Assembly: GCF_030382115.1 (NCBI RefSeq)
Contig: NZ_JAUDRJ010000002.1
Location: forward strand, 70,455-88,852
DNA from: Nostoc sp. GT001
Lineage (GTDB): Bacteria > Cyanobacteriota > Cyanobacteriia > Cyanobacteriales > Nostocaceae
Direction of reading: 5' to 3'
DNA length: 18,398 bases
The notes under the pieces were generated by a model, which did no database searches, was not told where the DNA came from, and saw only the letters and a program-made list of their open reading frames with translations. The position numbers and the translations under genes were made by a program. Positions within the stretch are counted from its first letter, which is position 1; each line of letters starts with the position of its first letter. Shown one piece after another: positions 1 to 7,458 of this stretch.

Positions 1-14
1 ATGCGACTTTGTAA

Positions 15-131
15 ACTTGGTGCTAGACAATTTGGTAATAGCTAGTTTACAACTCAACCTCTCTAGACTTGGTATTAGACAACTTGGTGATAGTTAGTTT
101 ACAATTCAACTTCTCTCGACTTGGTTTTAGA
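15..131. repeat. 52-bp tandem repeat carrying five 11-mers (YTTGGTNNTAG)
   Basis: Positions 15-66 and 67-118 are two tandem units of exactly 52 bp, matching at 44 of 52 positions, mostly with transitions at the differences. A third partial unit (119-131) lies inside the 3' end of the 751-aa gene. Within the units the 11-mer YTTGGTNNTAG starts at 16, 31, 68, 83 and 120, so the spacing alternates 15, 37, 15, 37. The stop codon of the gene lies in the second unit. The regular spacing could mean a protein-binding array (iteron, operator or nicking-region type), or simply a decayed tandem duplication. Whether more copies lie left of the window cannot be seen. Confidence 0.8.
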
Positions 132-2354
132 TGCAGCCGCAACAGTTTGCCGTTGAAGGGAGGGTATGTGTTCAGTTGGGGTATATTGCTGCCGAATTTC
201 TTCTCCTCGCCATTGTTGTAAGTCGCTCATAATGTCTTTGAGGGGAACAAAATCGACGACTGTTTCTCCTTTCTTTTCAGCTTCATTTGTCTTATGGTTT
301 AAAATCTTGAAGTACATCTCCCTCTGGTCGGCAATTGGTAACTTGCCGTCATTCTCATTTATCCGTTGAAGAATCTCTTCATTACCCTGGTTCATTGCCT
401 TTCCCCAGTCAGGGCTACCATGCTTGACCATGTTCGCCCATTCCTCAGCGATATAGGGGTGAACTTTCACAGGCATATCACCAGCTGCTTGTATGACTCG
501 TTCTTTGGGTGCGGCTGCGGGGGTAGATTGTTCATTACCGAAGATTTGTTCCAAGTTGAGTTTGCTGGCGTTCTGGGCAATAAACTTGACTTGGTTGATG
601 TCGTAGTCAGAGATATTTATCTTACTGACCTCTTTAGTAATCCCAGCTTCGGTTTTAGTCAAGTCAAACCGGACAAGTTCTTGAGTACCTTTCTCTTCAG
701 TAGTTTTAAATAATTGCAGGCTGGCTCGATTATTTTCGGGTTCACGAGTACGCTTGATGGTAAATTCACCTACTGTAAGTTCTTCCTTATCAGCCTGGAT
801 GAGGACATTATTGAGGGTATGCAACATCTCGTTTTGTTTAAAGACTTCCAGGGTTTTAATCGTGCCAGCGGGTGCAAGACTTCCCAAGCTATTTGCTACA
901 TCACGGATATCGGCATTGTTGAGGTCAGGGAGCTTGTCATTGTCGCCCAAGTACTCTGCCACTATCAGAAACTCCTGACGCTCAACAGGTAACATCTCAG
1001 TAGGTTTTTTCGTTATTTTGGTTTCCTCTTTTTTATTGAGTTTAAAATCCATCAAGGAGTTTTCCCACCCAAAGAGTTCATCACTGCGGCGGTGAATGCT
1101 AACAGTGTCTCCCTCTTGGCGAATCACAAATGTATCGCTACGGTAAATACGCGACCCATCTTGTTCAAGGATGCCGTATTTTTTTAACATTGCCGTCGCG
1201 GTTTCAGCAATGTCTTTATTTTCCCCGTTGTAGCGTTCCTCCCGCGCTTGTTTATTATTAATTTGATAGATAGGTACTTCAACTTGACGCGCCCACTGCT
1301 GCGCTGCTGACTCTACACCTTGGGAGTTAGCTACTTCTTGATAGCTAAATTCAGGTGCATATTTGTTTCGATTATTAGTTTCTAGCTCCTCTGGCTCTTG
1401 TGCAAAAAACTGATTGGGAGTTGCATTTTCGTTTACCTCTCCTTCAGTTTTATCTTGAGGTTGGTAGTTACTAACAACTATCTCTCTGATTTGAAGAGTT
1501 TCTTTGGACTGTGCGATTTCTTCTTGAAGATTATTGACCACATCATCTCCAAAATTTTCATCTGCTTCTATTTCAACAGATGAGTTTATTTCTTGAGTTA
1601 TGAGCGAACTATTTTCGCTGTTTTCATCTTGTAGTAACTTATTTATAGTCAGATGACTATCATCTAACAGTGGATTTACTTCTATAGCAGTGAAATTTTC
1701 ATTATCAGATAATAACTCTTTTGTATCTTCAGAATTTTCAATAATTTCAGCAGATGGAGGTAGTAGCTTAATCAGTGGTTCACTTGCTACATCTATTATT
1801 TCATCTGGGGTAAGTATTTCAGTGACGAGATTAATTGTACATTTACCTTCGCTATCTTGTTCATAGATAACGATTTGTTTTTCTGAACCCTCTGACTCCA
1901 GATAAGCTGTAATTTTCAGAGCGATCTCACCTGTTTGCTGATAATCACTATTTAAATTGGGTATATCTTCTAATAATCTGGCAGCAATTCTTTGTGCTTG
2001 ATAGTCTGTAAAAGGTTCAGTTTCTATTGTGTATTGACCTTCTATTAATAGATCGGGCATGAACACAATATTAGTTTCTTGATTGTTTTTTATACTTTGG
2101 CTGGTTAAATCTACTTTTTCCCATTTATATGCACCAGGGGTAGATTCATCAGATACAAGATTGTAAATATCTTTGCCAACTTCAACTGCAATTTTACTTG
2201 CTTCTTGAGCTTCTTTGAGTTTTTCGAGAATTACTTTAGTTATCTTAGTAAGTGCATTGATGAGGGTTTTACTTAATTCCCGACTTGTTTTAATTGCAGT
2301 ATCAGCTGTATTTAAATATGATTCATTAATTTGAGTTTGTCTGGGGTCAAACAT
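99..2354 (-). CDS. Unrecognised 751-aa soluble protein at the end of the conjugation operon
   Basis: I do not recognise this gene. It starts at an ATG 58 bp after the preceding small ORF and ends inside the 52-bp repeat. There is no signal peptide or membrane segment, so it should be cytoplasmic. Residues 15-65 look like long amphipathic helices; about 190-350 are an acidic low-complexity linker; about 380-430 and 510-570 each read as a helix followed by short beta strands (for example FVIRQEGDTVSIHRR and FTIKR...LQLFK), which may be a duplicated module, with a possible earlier copy near 120-180. The C-terminal 100 residues are charged and helical. Lying downstream of the coupling ATPase, it could be an accessory DNA-processing factor, a scaffold, or a protein transferred with the DNA. 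These are guesses from position only. The ORF itself is long and clean and is surely real. Confidence 0.85.
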   Translation of the reverse strand: MFDPRQTQINESYLNTADTAIKTSRELSKTLINALTKITKVILEKLKEAQEASKIAVEVGKDIYNLVSDESTPGAYKWEKVDLTSQSIKNNQETNIVFMPDLLIEGQYTIETEPFTDYQAQRIAARLLEDIPNLNSDYQQTGEIALKITAYLESEGSEKQIVIYEQDSEGKCTINLVTEILTPDEIIDVASEPLIKLLPPSAEIIENSEDTKELLSDNENFTAIEVNPLLDDSHLTINKLLQDENSENSSLITQEINSSVEIEADENFGDDVVNNLQEEIAQSKETLQIREIVVSNYQPQDKTEGEVNENATPNQFFAQEPEELETNNRNKYAPEFSYQEVANSQGVESAAQQWARQVEVPIYQINNKQAREERYNGENKDIAETATAMLKKYGILEQDGSRIYRSDTFVIRQEGDTVSIHRRSDELFGWENSLMDFKLNKKEETKITKKPTEMLPVERQEFLIVAEYLGDNDKLPDLNNADIRDVANSLGSLAPAGTIKTLEVFKQNEMLHTLNNVLIQADKEELTVGEFTIKRTREPENNRASLQLFKTTEEKGTQELVRFDLTKTEAGITKEVSKINISDYDINQVKFIAQNASKLNLEQIFGNEQSTPAAAPKERVIQAAGDMPVKVHPYIAEEWANMVKHGSPDWGKAMNQGNEEILQRINENDGKLPIADQREMYFKILNHKTNEAEKKGETVVDFVPLKDIMSDLQQWRGEEIRQQYTPTEHIPSLQRQTVAAASKTKSREVEL

Positions 2355-2412
2355 ATCTTACTTTAAAATGGGTAATTTTTTATGGAATCGAACTGAAGCT
2401 GAGGTAGTTTTA

Positions 2413-2838
2413 TTAAATAAAAAATTTAACCTCTTCAAGTGATAGAGAGGTTGAATTTACATTTTGATGTTTGTTTTGACTTAGTTCTATTTGGCTATTT
2501 TTGAAATTTTGATTTATTTCGCTTAGTTGTTCGCTTTGGTTAGCAATAATTTTTAACATTGCTTCTAGCTTGTCATCTAGTCTGGATATTTTAACTTCCA
2601 TTAATGTTAGTTTTTCTTTTGCTATAAATATTTCTTGATTGATTTGTTGGTGCTGTACATTAATATCCTCACAAGTTTTATGCCATTTTTCTAAGAATTT
2701 GGTTAATTCTATTAATAGCGTTGTCGAGTTGTAGGTCGTAGTTTGTGACTTTTTCAGAATATTCAATAAGTCGTCTAACTTTCCGTTCAATATCTCTTCT
2801 ATACTCAAGTTGTTGTTTTTCTGCTCTGTAATATTCAT
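2413..2838 (-). CDS. Small predicted coiled-coil protein (about 141 aa)
   Basis: The open frame extends back to 2913, but I choose the ATG at 2838 (protein begins MNITEQKNNN) because the residues before it look like noise read from the neighbouring gene. Even so it overlaps the preceding 202-aa ORF by 161 nt in another frame. The body is almost all helix, with heptad-like stretches (EKLTLMEVKISRLDDKLEAM and following), no cysteine-rich or catalytic motif and no membrane segment. It looks like a small oligomerising or adaptor protein. The 265 bases not shared with the upstream ORF would otherwise be an unexplained gap in a tightly packed operon, which supports a real gene. A sequencing or natural frameshift joining it to the 202-aa ORF is the main alternative. 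Confidence 0.55.
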   Translation of the reverse strand: MNITEQKNNNLSIEEILNGKLDDLLNILKKSQTTTYNSTTLLIELTKFLEKWHKTCEDINVQHQQINQEIFIAKEKLTLMEVKISRLDDKLEAMLKIIANQSEQLSEINQNFKNSQIELSQNKHQNVNSTSLSLEEVKFFI

Positions 2839-3286
2839 TGATAATTGCCTCGTAAGAGAGTTTAACTTTATATTCTGAATTCCACATACTATATTGAGGG
2901 AAACTAATGTCAATTAAGTTTCCTTGGCTTCCTGTGGCACGGTTGAAAATAATATGTATGTTTACTCTTGGATAAGGAAGTAGATATGCAACATATTGTT
3001 GTTGTTCAAAACCAATTAAATTTACATGATGTTTGATTAATTCACCATAGTTGTTAGCATTTATTTCAATTTCAATTTTATCGATTACGATCTGTCTATG
3101 TAGCCCATGAAGTTTCACTCTTGGTCGGAGGATAAACTGTTCCTCAAAAGAGCTAATAATTGAATGTGCATTCTTGCTATTTACTTGATGTGAACTAATT
3201 AATTGACCTTTTTGGTGATAATTATTTATTAACTTAATTATTTTTGTCTGAGTGATATTTTCGTCTTTGACGCTACATTGTATCAT
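2678..3286 (-). CDS. Unrecognised 202-aa protein following the coupling ATPase
   Basis: This ORF starts with ATG two bases after the stop of the coupling-protein gene, so the two are almost certainly co-transcribed and perhaps translationally coupled. I recognise no family. Residues 45-135 are rich in predicted beta strands (for example RQIVIDKIEIEINANN and YPRVNIHIIFNRATG), and the last 60 residues are charged helix (EYYRAEKQQLEYRRDIERK). There is no signal peptide or membrane segment. The last 161 nt also encode the start of the next ORF in another frame. Tight linkage to the VirD4-like gene suggests a cytoplasmic partner of DNA delivery, for instance an adaptor between relaxosome and coupling protein, but nothing in the sequence proves it. 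Confidence 0.65.
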   Translation of the reverse strand: MIQCSVKDENITQTKIIKLINNYHQKGQLISSHQVNSKNAHSIISSFEEQFILRPRVKLHGLHRQIVIDKIEIEINANNYGELIKHHVNLIGFEQQQYVAYLLPYPRVNIHIIFNRATGSQGNLIDISFPQYSMWNSEYKVKLSYEAIINEYYRAEKQQLEYRRDIERKVRRLIEYSEKVTNYDLQLDNAINRINQILRKMA

Positions 3287-3288
3287 TT

Positions 3289-5118
3289 TTAGAAAAAGCT
3301 CTTGTATGCATCAACAGGTAACGGTGCATTGCCTGCTTGTATGGGTGCTTGTGGGATAGGAAACTTCCGATCTACTTCCTTGACTCGCAAATCTAAATCT
3401 TCTTGTGTGGGTTTTTTCTGGGTACTTTTCCTAGCAAGCTCCTTAATGACTTTATCCCACTTAGTATCGTTTTCTTGTTCGAGTCCGATAATATATTTCG
3501 GAATTTTGATATTTTTTAATATTGGTACTGAACCCTCATTTTTATTACTGTAAGCAGGGTTAATAAGTAGACATTTACCAGGTGGTAATTTGAGGAATTG
3601 GGCAGGCTCGAACAGCTTCCGAGTCCGTTCTTGCTCACTGATAGACGTGCTAGCCCTACCCCCTCCAGTTGAGCGAGATTTTTGTTTATATTTAATTTCC
3701 TCTTCACCTAAATATGCAGAAAATAGTCGTGCTGATTCTTCTTCACCAGGATTAAAAACAAATTTTGTGCCGCACGCACCGAGGATGGCTTTAGAGATTT
3801 CCCTACCATAAATCTTTTCAAGCTGATCCATGTTTTGCCAACCCAGGATACCGCAGAATCCTTCGGAACGAGATTCGTTAAGCCATTTAAATAAATCTGG
3901 AAGGAAGATACTTGGCAACTCGTCAAGACATACTACTAATGGGCCATCTTCCTTGCGTTTTTTGGCGATACTGCGGGAAACTACCATGTGGAGAATGCTG
4001 GTCATCAGGGGGCTGACAGCATCGCGGCGTTCGCGGTCTAACCCGAAGATAATCATCTGTTTGCGTTTTACCTCCAGGGGGAGGGTTGTTTTACCGACAA
4101 AGCATCCCAATGTACCCCTTGCCATGAACCGGGTGAACATCAATGAAGCGCTACCAGCGATACCCGCCACGGTTTTTTCGGAGCCAGCTGAGCTAAATAA
4201 TTGACCAAAAGCTATCTTAATCCAGGGGTTTAGTGCTGCTGCCATCAAGCGTTCGACCATCTTCTCGCTGGAAAGTATTGCCGCAGCCGTCATAATATCA
4301 GCGCGTTCGCCAAACTCTTTAGTTAGCATTAAAATAGCCTGCGTCAACTGGTCGCCCGCAGAGGCAAAGAATGCGTCCTCAGACGCATTACCCAACAGGC
4401 GGAAGTTCTTGTTAATAACCGTAGCTAACTGCCGTGCAGTCTCAGCATCAGAGGAATCGCGCAAGAAATCGATGGGATTACATACCTCCGATTCGGGAAA
4501 TCCCGGTGCGAAGATGTGTACGTCATACCCCTTTGATTTGGCATAACTGGCGATTTTGGCAAGACTTGCATACTTGAAGTCGTATAGTACTATACCAAAG
4601 CCTTGGTCAATTGCTGAGTAAATCATCGGGTTGATAGCCGAGAATGATTTACCGCTACCAGGTGCGCCAATTACAGCAGTTCCGCGTTGGACATCGGGTA
4701 CATAAACTGGAACTCCCCCACTCCCCTTGGGTGATTTTTGACCCTTGTATTTGTGTACTCCAATATATAAACTGGCACTATCACATTTAGGAGCGACGAT
4801 TTGCTTCAAGGCTTTTTTCTTAGCTTGGGCGGTTTCCTTTGCTCCACCCCAATAGCTAGTAGCAAGCTTGCCTTTTTTACCATTACTAAAAAGCTGTAAA
4901 AGCAACAATAAGCCAATTCCACCCGCAAGTGCCAAACCTTGAGGTGACATGAGCTTATCTGTATATTTACTAAAGTCAGGATTGCTATTTTTATGAGTAG
5001 CTTTTACTTCTTTAACTGTCTTAGTTTTAGCAGTTACAAACAGATAATTATTCATATTAATCTGTGCTAATTTTGCAATGAGGAAATCGAAGAAATATGC
5101 GATGAAGTGAAGTTGCAT
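3289..5118 (-). CDS. virD4: Type IV coupling ATPase, VirD4/TraD family
   Basis: Type IV coupling proteins bring the relaxase-DNA complex to the inner-membrane face of the secretion channel and energise transfer. The 609-aa product has a strongly hydrophobic helix at about 62-77, then an ATPase domain with Walker A GAPGSGKS at 151-158 and Walker B VVCLDELP at 395-402. The stretch after it (GILGWQNMDQLEKIYGRE, 423-440) matches the conserved QN...QL..YG element of TraG/TraD/VirD4 proteins. The chosen ATG at 5118 is preceded by a weak GAAGAA; an ATG at 5055 (residue 22) is an alternative. The longer form keeps a first hydrophobic stretch (residues 4-20), which may supply the second N-terminal helix usual in this family. 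The gene follows the T4SS genes with a 76-bp gap in which I see no signal. Confidence 0.93.
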   Translation of the reverse strand: MQLHFIAYFFDFLIAKLAQINMNNYLFVTAKTKTVKEVKATHKNSNPDFSKYTDKLMSPQGLALAGGIGLLLLLQLFSNGKKGKLATSYWGGAKETAQAKKKALKQIVAPKCDSASLYIGVHKYKGQKSPKGSGGVPVYVPDVQRGTAVIGAPGSGKSFSAINPMIYSAIDQGFGIVLYDFKYASLAKIASYAKSKGYDVHIFAPGFPESEVCNPIDFLRDSSDAETARQLATVINKNFRLLGNASEDAFFASAGDQLTQAILMLTKEFGERADIMTAAAILSSEKMVERLMAAALNPWIKIAFGQLFSSAGSEKTVAGIAGSASLMFTRFMARGTLGCFVGKTTLPLEVKRKQMIIFGLDRERRDAVSPLMTSILHMVVSRSIAKKRKEDGPLVVCLDELPSIFLPDLFKWLNESRSEGFCGILGWQNMDQLEKIYGREISKAILGACGTKFVFNPGEEESARLFSAYLGEEEIKYKQKSRSTGGGRASTSISEQERTRKLFEPAQFLKLPPGKCLLINPAYSNKNEGSVPILKNIKIPKYIIGLEQENDTKWDKVIKELARKSTQKKPTQEDLDLRVKEVDRKFPIPQAPIQAGNAPLPVDAYKSFF

Positions 5119-5194
5119 ATTTCTTCATTAGTTATCTGGTATGTCCTCTCCAAGTCAAAAATTAAAGAGGATAAATTCTTCTATGATTGCCTTT

Positions 5195-6607
5195 TTACTT
5201 TTTAGGAACTGTGAGAGGTGTACCAAGAATAATTGGGTCTATTTCGCGGTAGGTGAAGAAGGGAACAGGACCAATGAAGTAGGGCGAGCAGCCCAAGTCA
5301 ACCCATCCCCGCTTGCAAATACGGAAGAACATCGCGGTGGTGATACTGCCGTCAGCTTCGTTAATATCCCAGATGACTTGTTTAAATGATTTTCCAAAGG
5401 GATGACGACCTGTGGGTTCTTTCCCACCGTTGAGGCTGCCCAAGATGCCGAATCCGCCTTTAACGTTTTGGTCTTTACCAGACATCCATTGTGCGCCAAC
5501 GATAGTCTCACTACCCGAAACTTCGATGTGACCGCACTTTTTCTCACACGGGACATTAAATCCAGCTTGATAGCTACCGCTTATTGACTTCCAGCGTCCG
5601 CTTTCAAGCGAACCGAGGGGTAAGTCTACTTTGCCGATAAAGCTAACATCGGGGATGGGAACACTGGGGAACTGATCAAACGGTACATCAGCTAATCCCG
5701 GAACCTTACTAATTGTTGTGTTTTGCCAGTTAGTGAAGTCCTTTAGCTGTGCATCCTGAATACCGGGGATGCTGGTTAGTTTATACTTATCAAGTTTGAC
5801 ATACTTGCCAAGTTCCACTTCTCCCAGTTCGGGATAATTGTCTAGCACTTCACCAACAGTTTGGTAGCTTGCGGTGCTGCCTGTAACTTTGGTCACTAGT
5901 TCTTGAATTGGTGGGATGGCTCCAACTTCTGAATCTTCAAGCTTGGGAATTGCTTCGGCGAGGTCTTCGAGTGTTTGCCACTCTAGTGTCTCAAAATCTG
6001 ACAGGTTGAGATTTTTGAGGTTAATTCCTGTGATGCTGGCGATATCTTCAAGCGTAAAATCTTCAATATTGAACTCAGTTGCTTCAAAATCGCCCAGTTC
6101 CATGACTTCGGCAAGGCTTTGTCTAGTACTCCAGGTGCGTGTCTCTTTCATACCAGGGTTTTTAATATTAGGGAATTCGACGCTGCCAGCACCGCCGAAT
6201 TTCATATTTTTGAACGTGATACTGCTCCAGTCAGGAGTAGGCGCACCGTTGACGTATTTAGTTGCGACGGGCTGTGGCTGTTTGGTTTGTTTTGTTTTAT
6301 TTATCGAAGTGTTCAAATTTGAATACTTCGATGGAACTGTTTGAGCTACTGCTTTCTCACCGAATAGGAGACTGCCGATATTGTAGCTACCTCCAAACCG
6401 GATTAACCCGTGTAGGGCAAGTCCTGCAATAAGTCCTGCTACCATCAGGTAGCGTAAGTTATTAAATTTTTCCATCCGATACTCAAGCGCTCGGTTGGTT
6501 TTTTTGTGAGTGGTTTCCTGACTTGCAGCTCTCACTGGTACAATCGCAGTTACCTCGGTTGTGATATCTAAAATTTGGTTGTTGGAGGTCAAATTTTCGT
6601 TATACAT
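5195..6607 (-). CDS. Membrane-anchored 470-aa protein with repeat region and four-cysteine C-terminal domain
   Basis: I choose the ATG at 6607; a GTG directly before it is possible. The gene starts 17 bases after the VirB9-like stop. Numbering from that GTG, a cytoplasmic N-terminus of about 53 residues leads to one membrane helix (54-72), then a linker. Residues 160-320 carry short degenerate repeats built around FxLEDI, LEDLAEAIP, SIPGI, KVPGLADVPFDQFP and similar turns. The C-terminal part (about 340-471) has four cysteines, C355, C359, C432 and C441, which could form two disulfides outside the cytoplasm. The SIPGL/WQ/PF.QFP pattern reminds me of regions in long cyanobacterial proteins that end in peptidoglycan peptidases, but no peptidase motif is visible here. 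Position suggests the last membrane component of the secretion machine, possibly the counterpart of the MPF_C marker alr7212. Confidence 0.8.
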   Translation of the reverse strand: MYNENLTSNNQILDITTEVTAIVPVRAASQETTHKKTNRALEYRMEKFNNLRYLMVAGLIAGLALHGLIRFGGSYNIGSLLFGEKAVAQTVPSKYSNLNTSINKTKQTKQPQPVATKYVNGAPTPDWSSITFKNMKFGGAGSVEFPNIKNPGMKETRTWSTRQSLAEVMELGDFEATEFNIEDFTLEDIASITGINLKNLNLSDFETLEWQTLEDLAEAIPKLEDSEVGAIPPIQELVTKVTGSTASYQTVGEVLDNYPELGEVELGKYVKLDKYKLTSIPGIQDAQLKDFTNWQNTTISKVPGLADVPFDQFPSVPIPDVSFIGKVDLPLGSLESGRWKSISGSYQAGFNVPCEKKCGHIEVSGSETIVGAQWMSGKDQNVKGGFGILGSLNGGKEPTGRHPFGKSFKQVIWDINEADGSITTAMFFRICKRGWVDLGCSPYFIGPVPFFTYREIDPIILGTPLTVPKK

Positions 6608-6624
6608 CACTGGTTATTTAAAAA

Positions 6625-7458
6625 TTATTGATTCAAGAGAAAGTTTGTTTTACCTGTATTTGGTGTTATGGGAGTGTTATTGGGCTGTGGCGGTATTTCT
6701 AAGAAGCGCTTTCCACCTAGCACCATGAGTTTTTCAACCAACTGCATTGATACTCCGGTAGTGCTGGCGGCGACAACAAGTTCCTCTCCTTGCGATCGCA
6801 ACTCCACAAGTTGGTTCAGACGCTTCCAAAGCTTGCTATCTGTAGTAACCCACTGATTTTTAAGGGCAACTTGCATTCCTTTAGCGATATGTCTGCTATC
6901 AGATAATGCGGTGTAACTAACCTTTGGTTTTACTTCTTCAGGTTTGCTGGGAGTATCGCTAATAATTTCAATTTGGCTGTACTCTGGTGTGCCACTGCCC
7001 GCTACAATCCGAAAGTGATAGCTTTTCCTTGTTGACCCAGATTCGGTAATTACTGTCATGTGCCCCCCGTAAGAAGCTTGTGGTAAACCGGGGATTTTGA
7101 CTGTCTCTATGCGGCGAATGTGAATTAGTCCTGCGCCCGTACTGTTGCTAGAACACTTACCCAAGCCTTCAAGACATCCGTCTACATCAAAAACAAACCT
7201 AGATGGGTCATCCAGCCAGATTTTCTTGATGACTTCTCGGGTGTTGTAGAACGATATTGATACCCCATGTCCGGGCCAGACCTTAACTGTCTGCAATTGG
7301 GCATTTTCCCCTGACACCTGGGACGCTGCAACTTGACGGATAGTATTTGCTAGTACAAGTTGGTTTGGTGCAAACACGGAGGCAATGGTGAGGCATCCGC
7401 CAAAGGCGATCGCGCAGGGCATCATTAAACTAAAGTCGGCTATATATCTGAGTTTCAC
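6625..7458 (-). CDS. VirB9/TraK/TrbG-like outer-membrane complex protein
   Basis: VirB9-type proteins join VirB10 in the core complex that crosses periplasm and outer membrane. The product (277 aa) has a long hydrophobic export signal ending near LVLA (37). Residues 55-150 then read as a beta sandwich: VKVWPGHGVSISFYNTREVI, a cysteine pair C95/C102, a LIHIRRIE strand and KSYHFRIVAGSG, which follows the VirB9/TraK pattern of alternating strands ending in Y.F.L. A basic helical region (190-250) and a Pro/Asn-rich tail follow. The start is GTG, overlapping the VirB10 stop as GTGA, so translation is probably coupled. FGGC at 19-22 is only a poor lipobox, but no separate VirB7 lipoprotein gene is visible. 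The assignment rests on topology and position more than on motif identity. Confidence 0.68.
   Translation of the reverse strand: MKLRYIADFSLMMPCAIAFGGCLTIASVFAPNQLVLANTIRQVAASQVSGENAQLQTVKVWPGHGVSISFYNTREVIKKIWLDDPSRFVFDVDGCLEGLGKCSSNSTGAGLIHIRRIETVKIPGLPQASYGGHMTVITESGSTRKSYHFRIVAGSGTPEYSQIEIISDTPSKPEEVKPKVSYTALSDSRHIAKGMQVALKNQWVTTDSKLWKRLNQLVELRSQGEELVVAASTTGVSMQLVEKLMVLGGKRFLEIPPQPNNTPITPNTGKTNFLLNQ

Noticed and set aside
2800..2825. Programmed frameshift site (AGAAAAACAAC on the minus strand)
   Set aside because: The G AAA AAC-like heptamer is in the frame of the second ORF and would shift by -1 into the first ORF, the opposite of what a fusion needs.
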